Assembly (NCBI GenBank): GCA_903892355.1
Contig: CAITIE010000052.1
Coordinates: forward strand, 269,214-333,213
Direction of reading: 5' to 3'
Origin: an uncultured Pirellula sp.
Lineage (GTDB): Bacteria > Planctomycetota > Planctomycetia > Pirellulales > Pirellulaceae
Length of the DNA: 64,000 bases
Below, in pieces: positions 1 through 7,927 of this stretch. The position numbers and the translations under genes were made by a program. The notes beneath the pieces are model-generated. The model saw nothing but the letters and a program-made list of their open reading frames with translations, was not told where the DNA came from and did not search any database. Positions within the stretch are counted from its first letter, which is position 1; the number at the start of each line of letters is the position of its first letter.

Positions 1-1
1 G

Positions 2-58
2 GCAAGCAACGAGACGCCCAGCCCTTCGGATTCCAAACCCGCGGCCAGCGGAATATGA
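2..58 (+). CDS. C-terminal end of an upstream gene (partial)
   Basis: An open frame enters from the left edge and stops at TGA 56-58, overlapping the ATG of the next gene at 55-57 (ATGA arrangement). The 18 visible residues are rich in Ser, Pro and Ala and look like a flexible C-terminal tail. The stop/start overlap is typical of translationally coupled genes, so the ATP-grasp gene probably belongs to an operon that begins outside the window. Nothing here identifies the product. Confidence 0.45.
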   Translation, partial: ASNETPSPSDSKPAASGI

Positions 59-1299
59 CATCGATTGGTTCTAACAAGTCCATCGTAATCCTCGGCGCCA
101 GTTGCCGGGCAGCAGCCCAACGCGCGGCGCGTGCCGGATTCCAGCCGCATGCCTTCGATCTTTTCGTTGATCGCGATTTGATCGACTGTTCGCAAACCGG
201 CCAACTCGACGCATTGCAAGGTTCCGAAAAACTGTGGCGAAACCCACACTGGAACGGTATGCCCATGCTTCTCGCTGGAGGCATGGAACACCGCCCCGAA
301 CTAGTAGATCGGCTCCGATCGCACGGTCTTCGATCCGGAGTCACTGGATGGATGCTGAAAGAATTACGAGCTATCGAAAATTGGCAATCGTGGGCCTTTT
401 GCGCTGGGATCGGATTTCCCGAAACACGATTTTTTCGTCCACCGGAAGCAAATCCCTCCAGCTTTCCTGCCGAATCACAGAACGCACAGTGGCTCCGAAA
501 ACGTAGAAAGGGAGCCGGTGGCATCGGCATCGTCGTTGAATCGTTCTCGAGCGCAACCGAATCCGACGAAGAGCCACAGCACTACTGGCAACGCCGCTTG
601 GACGGAATCTCCATCGGCGTTTCCTTCCTTAGCGATGCCGTCCGCAATCACACGCTGGGCTCGGCACTGAGCCTCACGCAGGAGGATGTTTGGGGACCAG
701 AACCCTACAGTTATCGTGGAAGCATCAGCCCTATCGCATTGCCGCCGGTAATCGCGCAGCAACTCGATCGCTTTGGAGACATCGTACGTAGCGAGGTTGG
801 ACACCGCGGGCTCTGGCAGGCTGACTTTATTGTTTCCAGAGATCAACTGTCACTCCTCGAGATTAATCCTCGGTGGTCGGCAAGCATGGAATTGCTCGAT
901 GCCTTGGGTCAGATAGCGATCTCAGGACAAGACGTAAGCGAACCGCAGAGCAGTTTGGTGGATTGGCATGTTCAATCGCTGGGAGAGTCCCCGATACCCA
1001 CACAACGCTCTAGGGGGCCCAGCGATTCAAAAACAGTCTGTTGGATCGGCAAATGCATCGTCTATGCGCAACGAGATCAACACATCGACGATCGACTGTT
1101 GGAATCGTGGTGGAGGAATCGGTGGCATGGTTCGCTGCAGGAACTTGAGGCTGGCGTTCGCTACGCAGATATCCCACCAGCACCGTCCACGATGGAACGG
1201 GGCTACCCGATCCTATCTTGCTTTGCAGCAGGCAACTCCGGCGAATCAATCGTGAATCAATTCCGCGAAGCCACGTGCAATATTTTCACGTCACATTAA
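55..1299 (+). CDS. ATP-grasp domain protein
   Basis: The 414-residue protein has an N-terminal Rossmann-like segment starting VILGASCRAAA, a basic glycine-rich loop (RKRRKGAGGIGI, about residues 148-159) and the metal-binding strand LLEINPR at about 267-273. Together these are diagnostic of ATP-grasp enzymes, which join a carboxylate to an amine or similar nucleophile through an acyl phosphate. The substrate cannot be read from sequence. ATP-grasp proteins of this kind occur among tetrahydromethanopterin-linked C1 genes of planctomycetes and methylotrophs, but no such neighbour is visible here. The ATG overlaps the stop of the upstream gene. The last 120 residues are not recognised. Confidence 0.75.
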   Translation: MTSIGSNKSIVILGASCRAAAQRAARAGFQPHAFDLFVDRDLIDCSQTGQLDALQGSEKLWRNPHWNGMPMLLAGGMEHRPELVDRLRSHGLRSGVTGWMLKELRAIENWQSWAFCAGIGFPETRFFRPPEANPSSFPAESQNAQWLRKRRKGAGGIGIVVESFSSATESDEEPQHYWQRRLDGISIGVSFLSDAVRNHTLGSALSLTQEDVWGPEPYSYRGSISPIALPPVIAQQLDRFGDIVRSEVGHRGLWQADFIVSRDQLSLLEINPRWSASMELLDALGQIAISGQDVSEPQSSLVDWHVQSLGESPIPTQRSRGPSDSKTVCWIGKCIVYAQRDQHIDDRLLESWWRNRWHGSLQELEAGVRYADIPPAPSTMERGYPILSCFAAGNSGESIVNQFREATCNIFTSH

Positions 1300-1333
1300 A
1301 CCGTTCCTAAGAGTATCTGCGGTTGGCTCAAAG

Positions 1334-1364
1334 AAAAAACCTGCCGGTTCGTGACCGACAGGTT
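1334..1364 (-). terminator. Rho-independent terminator of the sigma factor gene
   Basis: An 11-bp inverted repeat (1338-1348 with 1354-1364, five-base loop TCGTG, one G-U pair on the minus strand) is followed on the minus strand by a run of six T. It lies about 45 bases after the stop of the minus-strand sigma factor gene, as expected for an intrinsic terminator. Confidence 0.8.
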
Positions 1365-1407
1365 CTTAGTATTGGATTCATTGCTCAATCGGACGGGCCG
1401 ACTGGGG

Positions 1408-3072
1408 TTATTCCGGTTCGTCGATATGCTCGCGCTCGGCTGCGATCCTGAGTTTATCGAGCGCCCGCATTTCCAACTGCCGGATTCGCTCTTTCGTAAC
1501 GCCCAGTTCCTCGCCCACCTCTTTCAACGTTCGTGCTTCTCGATCGCGATCGAGCCCGAACCGCCGAACGATGATTTGCCGTTCGCGTTCGTCGAGCACG
1601 TGCAAGATCTTGCCCAGTTGTTGCTCGCGCATTTCTTGGTGGATCTCTTGCAACACGTTGTCCGCACGCTGGTCTTGATGGGTTGTGAAGACCTCATCAG
1701 AACTCGTTCTGAATCGCTCGCGATGCTTGAACTCATCGGGAATCGACCGAGCAAAGTTCTTCATGATGGCCCACGTAGCGTAGGTGCTGAACTTGAATCC
1801 ACGCGAGTAGTCGAACTTTTCGACAGCGCGAATCAAGGACATGTTCCCATCGCTGATCAAGCCGAAGAAATCGTCGGAAGGTCCCGAGTGTCGCTTGGCT
1901 ATGGACACCACCAATCTTAAGTTGGCTTGAACAATCTTATTCTTCACCACTTGGGCTTCTTCGTGCAATTTTTCGACTTGGTCCATCAAATTGACTAGCG
2001 GAGCGGATCGGTCCAATTGGTCTCGAAGCTTGCACGCTTTGAACTTCAAGTAATTCATCTTACGGAACAGATGGTACTCTTGTTCGCGGTTCAGCAACGG
2101 GACTTCGTACAACGAGGCCAAGTAAGGCGGCAGTCCGCTCGGAGCACGTACCTTGCGAGTGGCTTCGGCTGGCTTTGGCATATCCGCCATGATCATTTCG
2201 ACGTTTGCATCGTTCTCGAAATCGGCATTCGGAATAAAGTCGAGGGCCAATTCGAAAACTTTGGATGCCCGTTGCTCATTGAGCAAACGGACAATGCTAC
2301 CTCGAGCACGCTTGTAACGCTTCGCCAGAACCACGGTGGAAACCCCCCGCATGTGCTGCTGGTACATCGCCCGCTTGTCCTCTTCGGTGAGCACTTCTTT
2401 CTGCTCGGGGAAGACGGCCATGCTGGGATACTTTGTATCGAAGTTCTTGATCGTATAGCGGATTGTTTCTACGCTGCGATGAACTTCCTCGGCAACCGTG
2501 CGAGCGACCTCCGAGAGATTAGCCCCCGTGGCAGCAATCCGTCGTGCGCGGTCGATGATGTCATCCCGTTGTGAATCGGTCATTTGGCTAAACCGTTCAC
2601 CTCTTTGAACACGGCTGCGGTTCAACTTTACGAACCGCTCCACGCTCGAGTGCAGAAATCCCACACGCTTTCGCCCCTCGGAAACAAACCGACGCGACAC
2701 GAGACCTTGGTCTCTCCAACGCGATATAGTCTTCGTCGAAACATTGAACATCTTGCTCAAATCTTCTACGGTATGGACTGGCTCTTTGGCTTCCTCCAAC
2801 CTAAGATTCATCGAGTCGGTAATGTCTTCAACGAACAGACGGAGGTCGTGCAGCGCGTCATCCCCTTTGATCAAACGAGGACCGCTAGCATCAGGCCGCA
2901 CGGAAGTGACCCGGAAGAACAAAAAGTCGTATGGATACTCTTTCGAGGGCTCCAGTTCCGACAATAGCTTCTCGGCCCGATCCGCTTGTTCGCTACGCTT
3001 TGCTCGAGGAGCAAAGCGCACCTGCTGATCACGTAGTTCTCGGATAAGTGCAATTCGATAGTCGCTATTCAT
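1408..3072 (-). CDS. Sigma-70 family RNA polymerase sigma factor with long HTH-rich N-terminus
   Basis: The C-terminal half is a clear sigma-70 factor: region 1.2-like PLLNREQEYHLFRKM, region 2 with NLRLVVSIAKRH, LISDGNMSLIRAVEKFDY and the melting segment FKFSTYATWAIMKNFARS, and region 4 with LDERERQIIVRRFGL and the DNA-recognition helix VTKERIRQLEMRAL. Region 3 seems shortened. The first ~300 residues are not a normal sigma region 1.1. They contain at least three helix-turn-helix-like segments: VEDLSKMFNVSTKTISRWRD near 103, LSEVARTVAEEVHRSVETIR near 185, and STVVLAKRYKRARGSIVRLL near 245. AGGAAAG lies just before the ATG. The fold class is certain; whether this is the housekeeping or an alternative sigma is not. 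The extension may sense a ligand or bind DNA (inference). Confidence 0.9.
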   Translation of the reverse strand: MNSDYRIALIRELRDQQVRFAPRAKRSEQADRAEKLLSELEPSKEYPYDFLFFRVTSVRPDASGPRLIKGDDALHDLRLFVEDITDSMNLRLEEAKEPVHTVEDLSKMFNVSTKTISRWRDQGLVSRRFVSEGRKRVGFLHSSVERFVKLNRSRVQRGERFSQMTDSQRDDIIDRARRIAATGANLSEVARTVAEEVHRSVETIRYTIKNFDTKYPSMAVFPEQKEVLTEEDKRAMYQQHMRGVSTVVLAKRYKRARGSIVRLLNEQRASKVFELALDFIPNADFENDANVEMIMADMPKPAEATRKVRAPSGLPPYLASLYEVPLLNREQEYHLFRKMNYLKFKACKLRDQLDRSAPLVNLMDQVEKLHEEAQVVKNKIVQANLRLVVSIAKRHSGPSDDFFGLISDGNMSLIRAVEKFDYSRGFKFSTYATWAIMKNFARSIPDEFKHRERFRTSSDEVFTTHQDQRADNVLQEIHQEMREQQLGKILHVLDERERQIIVRRFGLDRDREARTLKEVGEELGVTKERIRQLEMRALDKLRIAAEREHIDEPE

Positions 3073-3643
3073 TCTTTCCTCGCTTCCTGCCTAACACGCC
3101 CACCCGGCGATCCCTGCGGTTTTCACCGCCGCACATGGTATGACTTAAAGGAACACGCTCCAGTCGTTGAAGCCCTCCAACTTGGATTGGCGTTGGATGC
3201 CATTCAGTTCCCGTTGGCTCACGTGCTCGCATAACTAACAAGCAACTTTAACCAGCGGTCCTGACTCGTCCGGTCAATCGATCTTCAATTTCGACGATGG
3301 GAACCTTCGATTGGTTCACATCTTCTTCTCGAAGTCGACCAAATAGTGAAGAGCAACTTCCGGACCAGAACCCCGAACATTTTTGGCACCGGAATTTTTT
3401 GAAGAGAATTTCGCGATTCGGCGTGCTTTTGGGACCGGTCCTGAACTTTTTCGATCCACTTCAGTTCCCTCCCTGGAAGTTCTCGCTACAAACCGGGTAA
3501 ATTCTTGTTACAAAATTGGGCCAGGGGTACTGCCCCTAGCCTTTTTCGCTGTCAATTTGTCATACGCGTTGCGTCTCGTTTCGAGACACCTTGTAACCAT
3601 TCTGATTTTTTCACGTTTCACCCCAGAAGTCAAATTGAAATTC
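3073..3643. other. Intergenic region between divergent sigma factor and hisH genes
   Basis: This 571-base stretch separates two divergent genes, so it should hold both promoters. Frames open through part of it (for example one that runs into hisH from 3383) lack start signals and family features. No convincing -35/-10 pair, RNA gene or repeat was found. Confidence 0.4.
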
Positions 3644-4273
3644 ATGAAACCAATCGTTGGGATCATCGATTACCAGATGGGAAACCTTCGAAGCGTTGAA
3701 AAAGCCATTGAACGCGTGGGTGGACAGCCTGTGGTCAGCGGCGATCCGGAATCGTTTTCACGCGCATCCCACTTGATTCTCCCCGGCGTAGGAGCATTCC
3801 GCGACGCGATCGCCGAACTTGAACGCAGACACTTGGTGCCCTTGGTTCGGGACTGGACCAATAGCGGTAAACCCTTCCTCGGAATCTGCTTGGGACTCCA
3901 AATGCTTTTCGATACCAGCTACGAAGGTGGCGAACATCGGGGTCTTGGGATCATCCCTGGCGATGTCGTGCGGTTTCCGTTCTCGACATCCAACAATCAC
4001 CTCAAGGTCCCGCATATGGGATGGAACAGGGTACATTCGACCCACGCGGACGACCCGCTTTTGTCCGATATCCCAGCCAACCCTTACTTCTACTTTGTCC
4101 ACAGCTATTACGCGGCACCAAAGAATGCGGAGGACGTTTGGCTAGAAAGTGACTACGGTCAACCCTTTTGTGCGGCGATCCGGCGCAACAATGTCTACGC
4201 GACACAGTTCCACCCCGAAAAAAGCCAAAGCAACGGCCTAAAGCTCCTGCAGAATTTCCTCGAATTATCCTAG
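3644..4273 (+). CDS. hisH: Imidazole glycerol phosphate synthase, glutaminase subunit HisH
   Basis: HisH hydrolyses glutamine and passes ammonia to HisF, which forms imidazole glycerol phosphate and AICAR in histidine synthesis. The 209-residue product starts KPIVGIIDYQMGNLRSVEKA, the usual HisH opening, and carries the class I amidotransferase triad: Cys82 in GICLGLQML, and His190 and Glu192 in HPEKSQ. The open frame extends back to 3383, but ATG 3644 is chosen because the conserved family N-terminus begins there and the resulting length is normal. No other his gene is adjacent, so HisF must be encoded elsewhere. The stop codon lies inside a 15-bp direct repeat. Confidence 0.95.
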   Translation: MKPIVGIIDYQMGNLRSVEKAIERVGGQPVVSGDPESFSRASHLILPGVGAFRDAIAELERRHLVPLVRDWTNSGKPFLGICLGLQMLFDTSYEGGEHRGLGIIPGDVVRFPFSTSNNHLKVPHMGWNRVHSTHADDPLLSDIPANPYFYFVHSYYAAPKNAEDVWLESDYGQPFCAAIRRNNVYATQFHPEKSQSNGLKLLQNFLELS

Positions 4274-4308
4274 AAACCAGTATCCTAGAAACCAGTATCC
4301 GAGAAAAC
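4266..4308 (+). repeat. 15-bp tandem repeat spanning the hisH stop codon
   Basis: TATCCTAGAAACCAG occurs at 4266-4280 and again at 4281-4295, followed by a diverged partial third copy (TATCCGAGAAAAC). The TAG at 4271-4273 in copy 1 is the hisH stop, and the 15-base period places a second TAG in the same frame at 4286-4288. Confidence 0.9.
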
Positions 4309-4316
4309 TCGGATAC
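4295..4316. other. Perfect 9-bp stem-loop after hisH
   Basis: GTATCCGAG (4295-4303) and CTCGGATAC (4308-4316) are exact inverted repeats separated by AAAA. No T-run follows, so this is not a standard terminator, though it could stabilise the hisH 3' end. It is built from the last repeat copy plus its complement. Confidence 0.6.
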
Positions 4317-4355
4317 CACCAACCTCAAGATTCCAGCCAAACCTGAGACAACACC

Positions 4356-5348
4356 ATGCATCGACGCGAATTTCATCGACGAAGATTTCATCAATGGCTC
4401 GTATCCTCCGCCGCCATCGCTTCGGTCCACGGAGCGGCAACACTCTCCGAACCGAGCGCCCTGGCCCTTGGCCCCCAATCGGACGCAAAAACGGGCGCCC
4501 GCGTCTCGCCCCCCATCGGGATCTCCACCTACTCCCTTTGGCGATTCAAAAACGATGAGTTCAAAGATGTCACCAAGTGCATCGATTACGCGAGCGAAAC
4601 CGGATTCGATGGGGTCGAGATTCTGCTTTACCAAATCTCGCAAACCGAGATGCTCAGCAATGCGGCCTGCCAATCCATCAAGCGTCGCGCATTGCTCGCT
4701 GGACTACCTCTCTACGGCATGTCCACTCACCAAGGATTCGTGTCGCCGGACCCGGAAGTTCGACGGATGAACATCGAACTCACGATCGGGCAAATCGAAC
4801 TGTGCTACAAACTCGGAATACCGACGATGCGGGTCAACACCGGACGCTGGGGTACCAGCAAGAACTTTGACGAACTCATGTCCAATCGTGGGATCGAACC
4901 ACCATTGCCCGGGTACACCGAAGAAGACGGATTCCCGTGGGTGATCGATGCGCTCGAACGCTGCCTCCCTACGGCCGAAAAATGCGGCGTTATTTTGGGA
5001 CTTGAAAACCACTGGGGATTGGGCCTAACCCCTGAAGGGGTTCTTCGAATCGTCGACGCGATCGATTCGCCTTGGCTCCAAGTTACCTTGGACACAGGGA
5101 ACTTTTTGGAAAACCCCTACGAGAAACTAGAGAAGCTAGCACCGAGAGCGGCGTTGGTCCAAGCCAAAACCTATTACGGCGGAGGCGAATGGTATGAACT
5201 CGATCTCGACTACCCACGGATCGCAGGCATGCTCCGCAAGCACAACTATCGAGGCTGGATCTCGCTCGAATTCGAAGGCAAAGAAGACTATCGCACCGCC
5301 GTCCCGAAGAGCCTGAAGTTGCTCCGAGATGCATTTCGCTTTGGCTAA
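4356..5348 (+). CDS. Exported sugar phosphate isomerase/epimerase-like TIM-barrel protein
   Basis: The first ~40 residues form a twin-arginine-type signal (RRRFHQWLVSSAAIASVHGAA), pointing to folded export through Tat. The rest matches the xylose isomerase-like TIM-barrel superfamily: GISTYSLWRF, a strand FDGVEILLYQ, LGLENHWGLG supplying a metal-ligand Glu, TLDTGNFLENPYE supplying Asp, and a C-terminal GWISLEFEGKEDY. These proteins bind a divalent metal and isomerise or epimerise sugars and related compounds. Planctomycete genomes carry many paralogues, and the substrate cannot be predicted. The gene follows hisH by 82 bases but has no functional link to it. Confidence 0.8.
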   Translation: MHRREFHRRRFHQWLVSSAAIASVHGAATLSEPSALALGPQSDAKTGARVSPPIGISTYSLWRFKNDEFKDVTKCIDYASETGFDGVEILLYQISQTEMLSNAACQSIKRRALLAGLPLYGMSTHQGFVSPDPEVRRMNIELTIGQIELCYKLGIPTMRVNTGRWGTSKNFDELMSNRGIEPPLPGYTEEDGFPWVIDALERCLPTAEKCGVILGLENHWGLGLTPEGVLRIVDAIDSPWLQVTLDTGNFLENPYEKLEKLAPRAALVQAKTYYGGGEWYELDLDYPRIAGMLRKHNYRGWISLEFEGKEDYRTAVPKSLKLLRDAFRFG

Positions 5349-5401
5349 TGAGTGGGCCGGCTGAATCGACCTGCGCAATGAAGCCCTGGGCAATCTATCC
5401 G

Positions 5402-5455
5402 TGAGCAGGCGAGAGTGAGTAGGCGAGAGTGAGCAGGCGAGAGTGAGCAGGCTAG
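5402..5455. repeat. 14-bp tandem repeat (3.9 copies) overlapping the phosphatase stop codon
   Basis: TGAGCAGGCGAGAG is repeated at 5402, 5416 (one substitution), 5430 and 5444 (truncated). On the minus strand the last unit contains the stop codon of the histidine phosphatase (5452-5454), so the array begins at the stop and runs into the 3' region. The period is not a multiple of three. Confidence 0.9.
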
Positions 5456-6117
5456 GTAGTAATCATGTCTGGACTCAAGTGCTGGTGCGAGTTCCAGAAG
5501 TCCAATTTCCATCCGGACCCCGATCGCGATAGACGCGTGATCGAGGTATTGACCACCTCGCCCAAATGCGATTCTAAATCCTCGCGGTCGAGCATCGCCT
5601 CGAGCAACCTCATTTTGAAGTCGGCATGGATCACCATAGCGACGCGGTCCCGCTGGCACCATTCGGTCGATTCAAACCAACGCGCTACACCCCTTGCTCG
5701 CACAAACGCTTCGGCTCGGTCTTCGTAGCGATCAAGCTTGTTCCAGCCCGTCTCGGCAATGGACGGATCGATATGCCAGCCCGGGCAGAGCGATTGCAAT
5801 TCCGATCGCCCCATTCCTTTCTCCGGCATCCTCTCCCCTGGCGCGTACCCTCGATAGCATCCCCCTTGCTCGAAAATATCTCGTTGGATGTGAGGCACTA
5901 AACCGGTACGCTGAGCCGCCCAGCGTGTCGTCTCGATAGAACGAAGGAACGGACTAGTCACCAAGATCGTCAGTCGCAAGTCCGCGAGGGCTTCCGCCAA
6001 CCGCTCGGACTGGGCGTGGCCAAGTTTCGTGATCGATGGGTCAGGGATACGATACCGCTCGTTTTGAGCATTGTTCGCCGATTGCGCATGCCGGACCAAA
6101 AACAAACATGGTTCCAT
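5452..6117 (-). CDS. Histidine phosphatase family protein
   Basis: The protein opens with FLVRHAQSANN, the RHG-type motif whose His is transiently phosphorylated. It has SPFLRSIETTRWAA, the usual second conserved segment, and VIHADFKMRLLEAM, which carries the second catalytic His. Members include phosphoglycerate mutase, fructose-2,6-bisphosphatase and SixA-like phosphatases; the ~221-residue length fits a small cytosolic phosphatase of unknown substrate. ATG 6117 is preferred because it places the motif seven residues from the N-terminus as is usual; an upstream ATG at 6147 is in frame. The 3' end lies in a 14-bp tandem array. Confidence 0.85.
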   Translation of the reverse strand: MEPCLFLVRHAQSANNAQNERYRIPDPSITKLGHAQSERLAEALADLRLTILVTSPFLRSIETTRWAAQRTGLVPHIQRDIFEQGGCYRGYAPGERMPEKGMGRSELQSLCPGWHIDPSIAETGWNKLDRYEDRAEAFVRARGVARWFESTEWCQRDRVAMVIHADFKMRLLEAMLDREDLESHLGEVVNTSITRLSRSGSGWKLDFWNSHQHLSPDMITT

Positions 6118-6175
6118 AGTAGGATTCAATCCGCAAAGTGCTTGCATGTGTTGTGCGACCGCCGCATGTCGGCCA

Positions 6176-6220
6176 CAATGTTGGATGTCTCAATGTTGGA
6201 TGTCTCAATGTTCGGTGACT
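6176..6220. repeat. 15-bp tandem repeat (3 copies) between divergent phosphatase and zwf genes
   Basis: CAATGTTGGATGTCT occurs at 6176-6190 and 6191-6205, with a diverged third copy CAATGTTCGGTGACT at 6206-6220. It lies in the shared upstream region, where it could affect promoter spacing in either direction. Confidence 0.85.
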
Positions 6221-6294
6221 CCATGGAGAACTGTCCACGGCACATCTCATCGAGCGATACCATCGAGGCACCGCATTCGCCACCGAACGCATTC

Positions 6295-6326
6295 GAGGAT
6301 TCTGACGAAGGAGGATTCTGACGAAG
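6295..6326 (+). repeat. 16-bp direct duplication supplying the zwf ribosome binding site
   Basis: GAGGATTCTGACGAAG is present twice without change, ending one base before the zwf ATG. The junction of the copies reads GAAGGAGG, a near-ideal Shine-Dalgarno sequence that neither copy holds alone in full. It lies about 13 bases upstream of ATG 6328. Confidence 0.85.
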
Positions 6327-6327
6327 A

Positions 6328-7794
6328 ATGGATAGAACAACAATGCCACACACCATGGTGATTTTCGGTGCATCGGGTGATTTGACCAGTCGCAAGCTGA
6401 TTCCCGCTCTCTACCGCCAATTCCAACGTGGACGGTTACCCAAACCAACACGGATCGTCGGTGTCTCTCGCAGCCCTTTTTCGTCCGAAGACTGGCGGAA
6501 TCAACTCACCGAAACTACTGCCAAATACGTCAAAGGAGAGTTCGACAACGATTCCTGGAAAGCGTTCTCAAACGAAATTTACTACCATCCTGGTGACATT
6601 GGAAACGAGGAAGACTTTCATAAGTTGGCTGCGTTTTTGACCGATATCGAAAAGTCGCAAACCACCGATCGCACGTACTACCTCTCCACCATGCCCCAGC
6701 TTTACGCGACGGCGGTCGAACAACTGGGTAAAGCCTCACTAAATATTGATACACACGGCCATCGACGGGTGGTTATTGAAAAACCATTCGGCACCGATCT
6801 CGCCAGCGCACAAGCACTCAATGCATCGATCCATCAAACGTTCCGCGAAGACCAGATCTACCGCATCGATCATTACCTCGGCAAAGAAACCGTTCAAAAC
6901 ATTTTGGTTCTTCGTTTCGGGAACACCATCTTCGAACCCCTTTGGAACAGGAACTACGTCGACCACGTCCAAATCACCGTTGCCGAAGAAGTCACCGTCG
7001 GGCGTCGCGGAGACTACTACGACAAATCAGGCGTTCTGCGGGACATGTTTCAAAACCACATCTTCCAGTTGATGATGGTCACCGCGATGGAAGCCCCCGT
7101 TCGGTACACTGGCGAGTTCGTCCGCGACGAAAAAGTTAAAGTGCTCCAGGCGGTCAGGCCCTACCGCGGGAGCGATTTTTCTGAGTTCGGTGTCCGCGGA
7201 CAATATGCTGGATATGCCCAAGAGGAAGGGGTTCCCGAAGGTAGCCAAACCGAGACGTTCGCAGCTCTCAAACTCTATATCGACAACTGGAGATGGCGAG
7301 GCGTTCCGTTCTATCTGCGAAGCGGAAAAGGCATGAGCTGCCGCTCCAGCCAAATCGTGATCCAGTTTCGAGAACCACCACACATGCTGTTCGGTGAGCA
7401 AAAGTCCTATCGACCCGAAGCCAATCGGCTGGTAATCCAAATCCAACCCGCAGAAGGAGTACAGCTCTTCTTTCAATCCAAAGTACCAGACTCGGACATG
7501 CGACTTCGGCTCAGCGAACTCGATTTTCGTTTCGATTCCAGCGGGAAAGAACTGCCGGATGCCTACCAGCGATTGCTGCTCGATGCCATGGCAGGCGATC
7601 CTGGGCTTTTCGCGCGAAGCGACGAAGTCGAACAGGCCTGGCGGATCATCGATCCAATCATCTCCGCCTGGAAAAGCCCAGCAGCACCGACTCTGCACAC
7701 CTACGAAGCAGGAGGTTGGGGACCGACACAATGCAGCGAATGGATGGAAGAACAGGGCAGAACGTGGTTCGATGTTTGCCCCGTGCTGAGCTGA
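6328..7794 (+). CDS. zwf: Glucose-6-phosphate 1-dehydrogenase
   Basis: This enzyme oxidises glucose 6-phosphate to 6-phosphogluconolactone with NADP and feeds the oxidative pentose phosphate pathway. The 488-residue length is normal. Visible marks are the dinucleotide-binding FGASGDLTSRKLIPAL at 13-28, EKPFGTDLASA at 151-161 and the active-site signature RIDHYLGKE at 179-187 with the catalytic His. ATG 6328 has a strong ribosome binding site made by the preceding duplication; ATG 6343 (MPHTMVIFGA) is the alternative. Neither pgl nor gnd is next to it. The last three codons and the stop belong to the first unit of a 16-bp array. Confidence 0.97.
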   Translation: MDRTTMPHTMVIFGASGDLTSRKLIPALYRQFQRGRLPKPTRIVGVSRSPFSSEDWRNQLTETTAKYVKGEFDNDSWKAFSNEIYYHPGDIGNEEDFHKLAAFLTDIEKSQTTDRTYYLSTMPQLYATAVEQLGKASLNIDTHGHRRVVIEKPFGTDLASAQALNASIHQTFREDQIYRIDHYLGKETVQNILVLRFGNTIFEPLWNRNYVDHVQITVAEEVTVGRRGDYYDKSGVLRDMFQNHIFQLMMVTAMEAPVRYTGEFVRDEKVKVLQAVRPYRGSDFSEFGVRGQYAGYAQEEGVPEGSQTETFAALKLYIDNWRWRGVPFYLRSGKGMSCRSSQIVIQFREPPHMLFGEQKSYRPEANRLVIQIQPAEGVQLFFQSKVPDSDMRLRLSELDFRFDSSGKELPDAYQRLLLDAMAGDPGLFARSDEVEQAWRIIDPIISAWKSPAAPTLHTYEAGGWGPTQCSEWMEEQGRTWFDVCPVLS

Positions 7795-7901
7795 ATCCCC
7801 GCTGAGCTGAATCCCCGCTGAGCTGAATCCCCGCTGTGCTGAATCCCCACTGTGCTGAATCCCAACTGTGCTGAATCCCCACTGTGCTGAACTGAATCCC
7901 C
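7785..7901. repeat. 16-bp tandem array (about 7 copies) spanning the zwf stop codon
   Basis: GCTGAGCTGAATCCCC starts at 7785 and is exact at 7801 and 7817. It then drifts to GCTGTGCTGAATCCCC (7833) and ACTGTGCTGAATCCCC forms (7849, 7865), with a longer last unit ending at 7901. The zwf stop TGA (7792-7794) is in copy 1. With a 16-base period, the TGA triplets recur in all three frames. Homogeneous copies lie next to the gene and diverged ones further away. Confidence 0.95.
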
Positions 7902-7927
7902 GAAAGCGCGAAAGTGAACCCCGAAGA

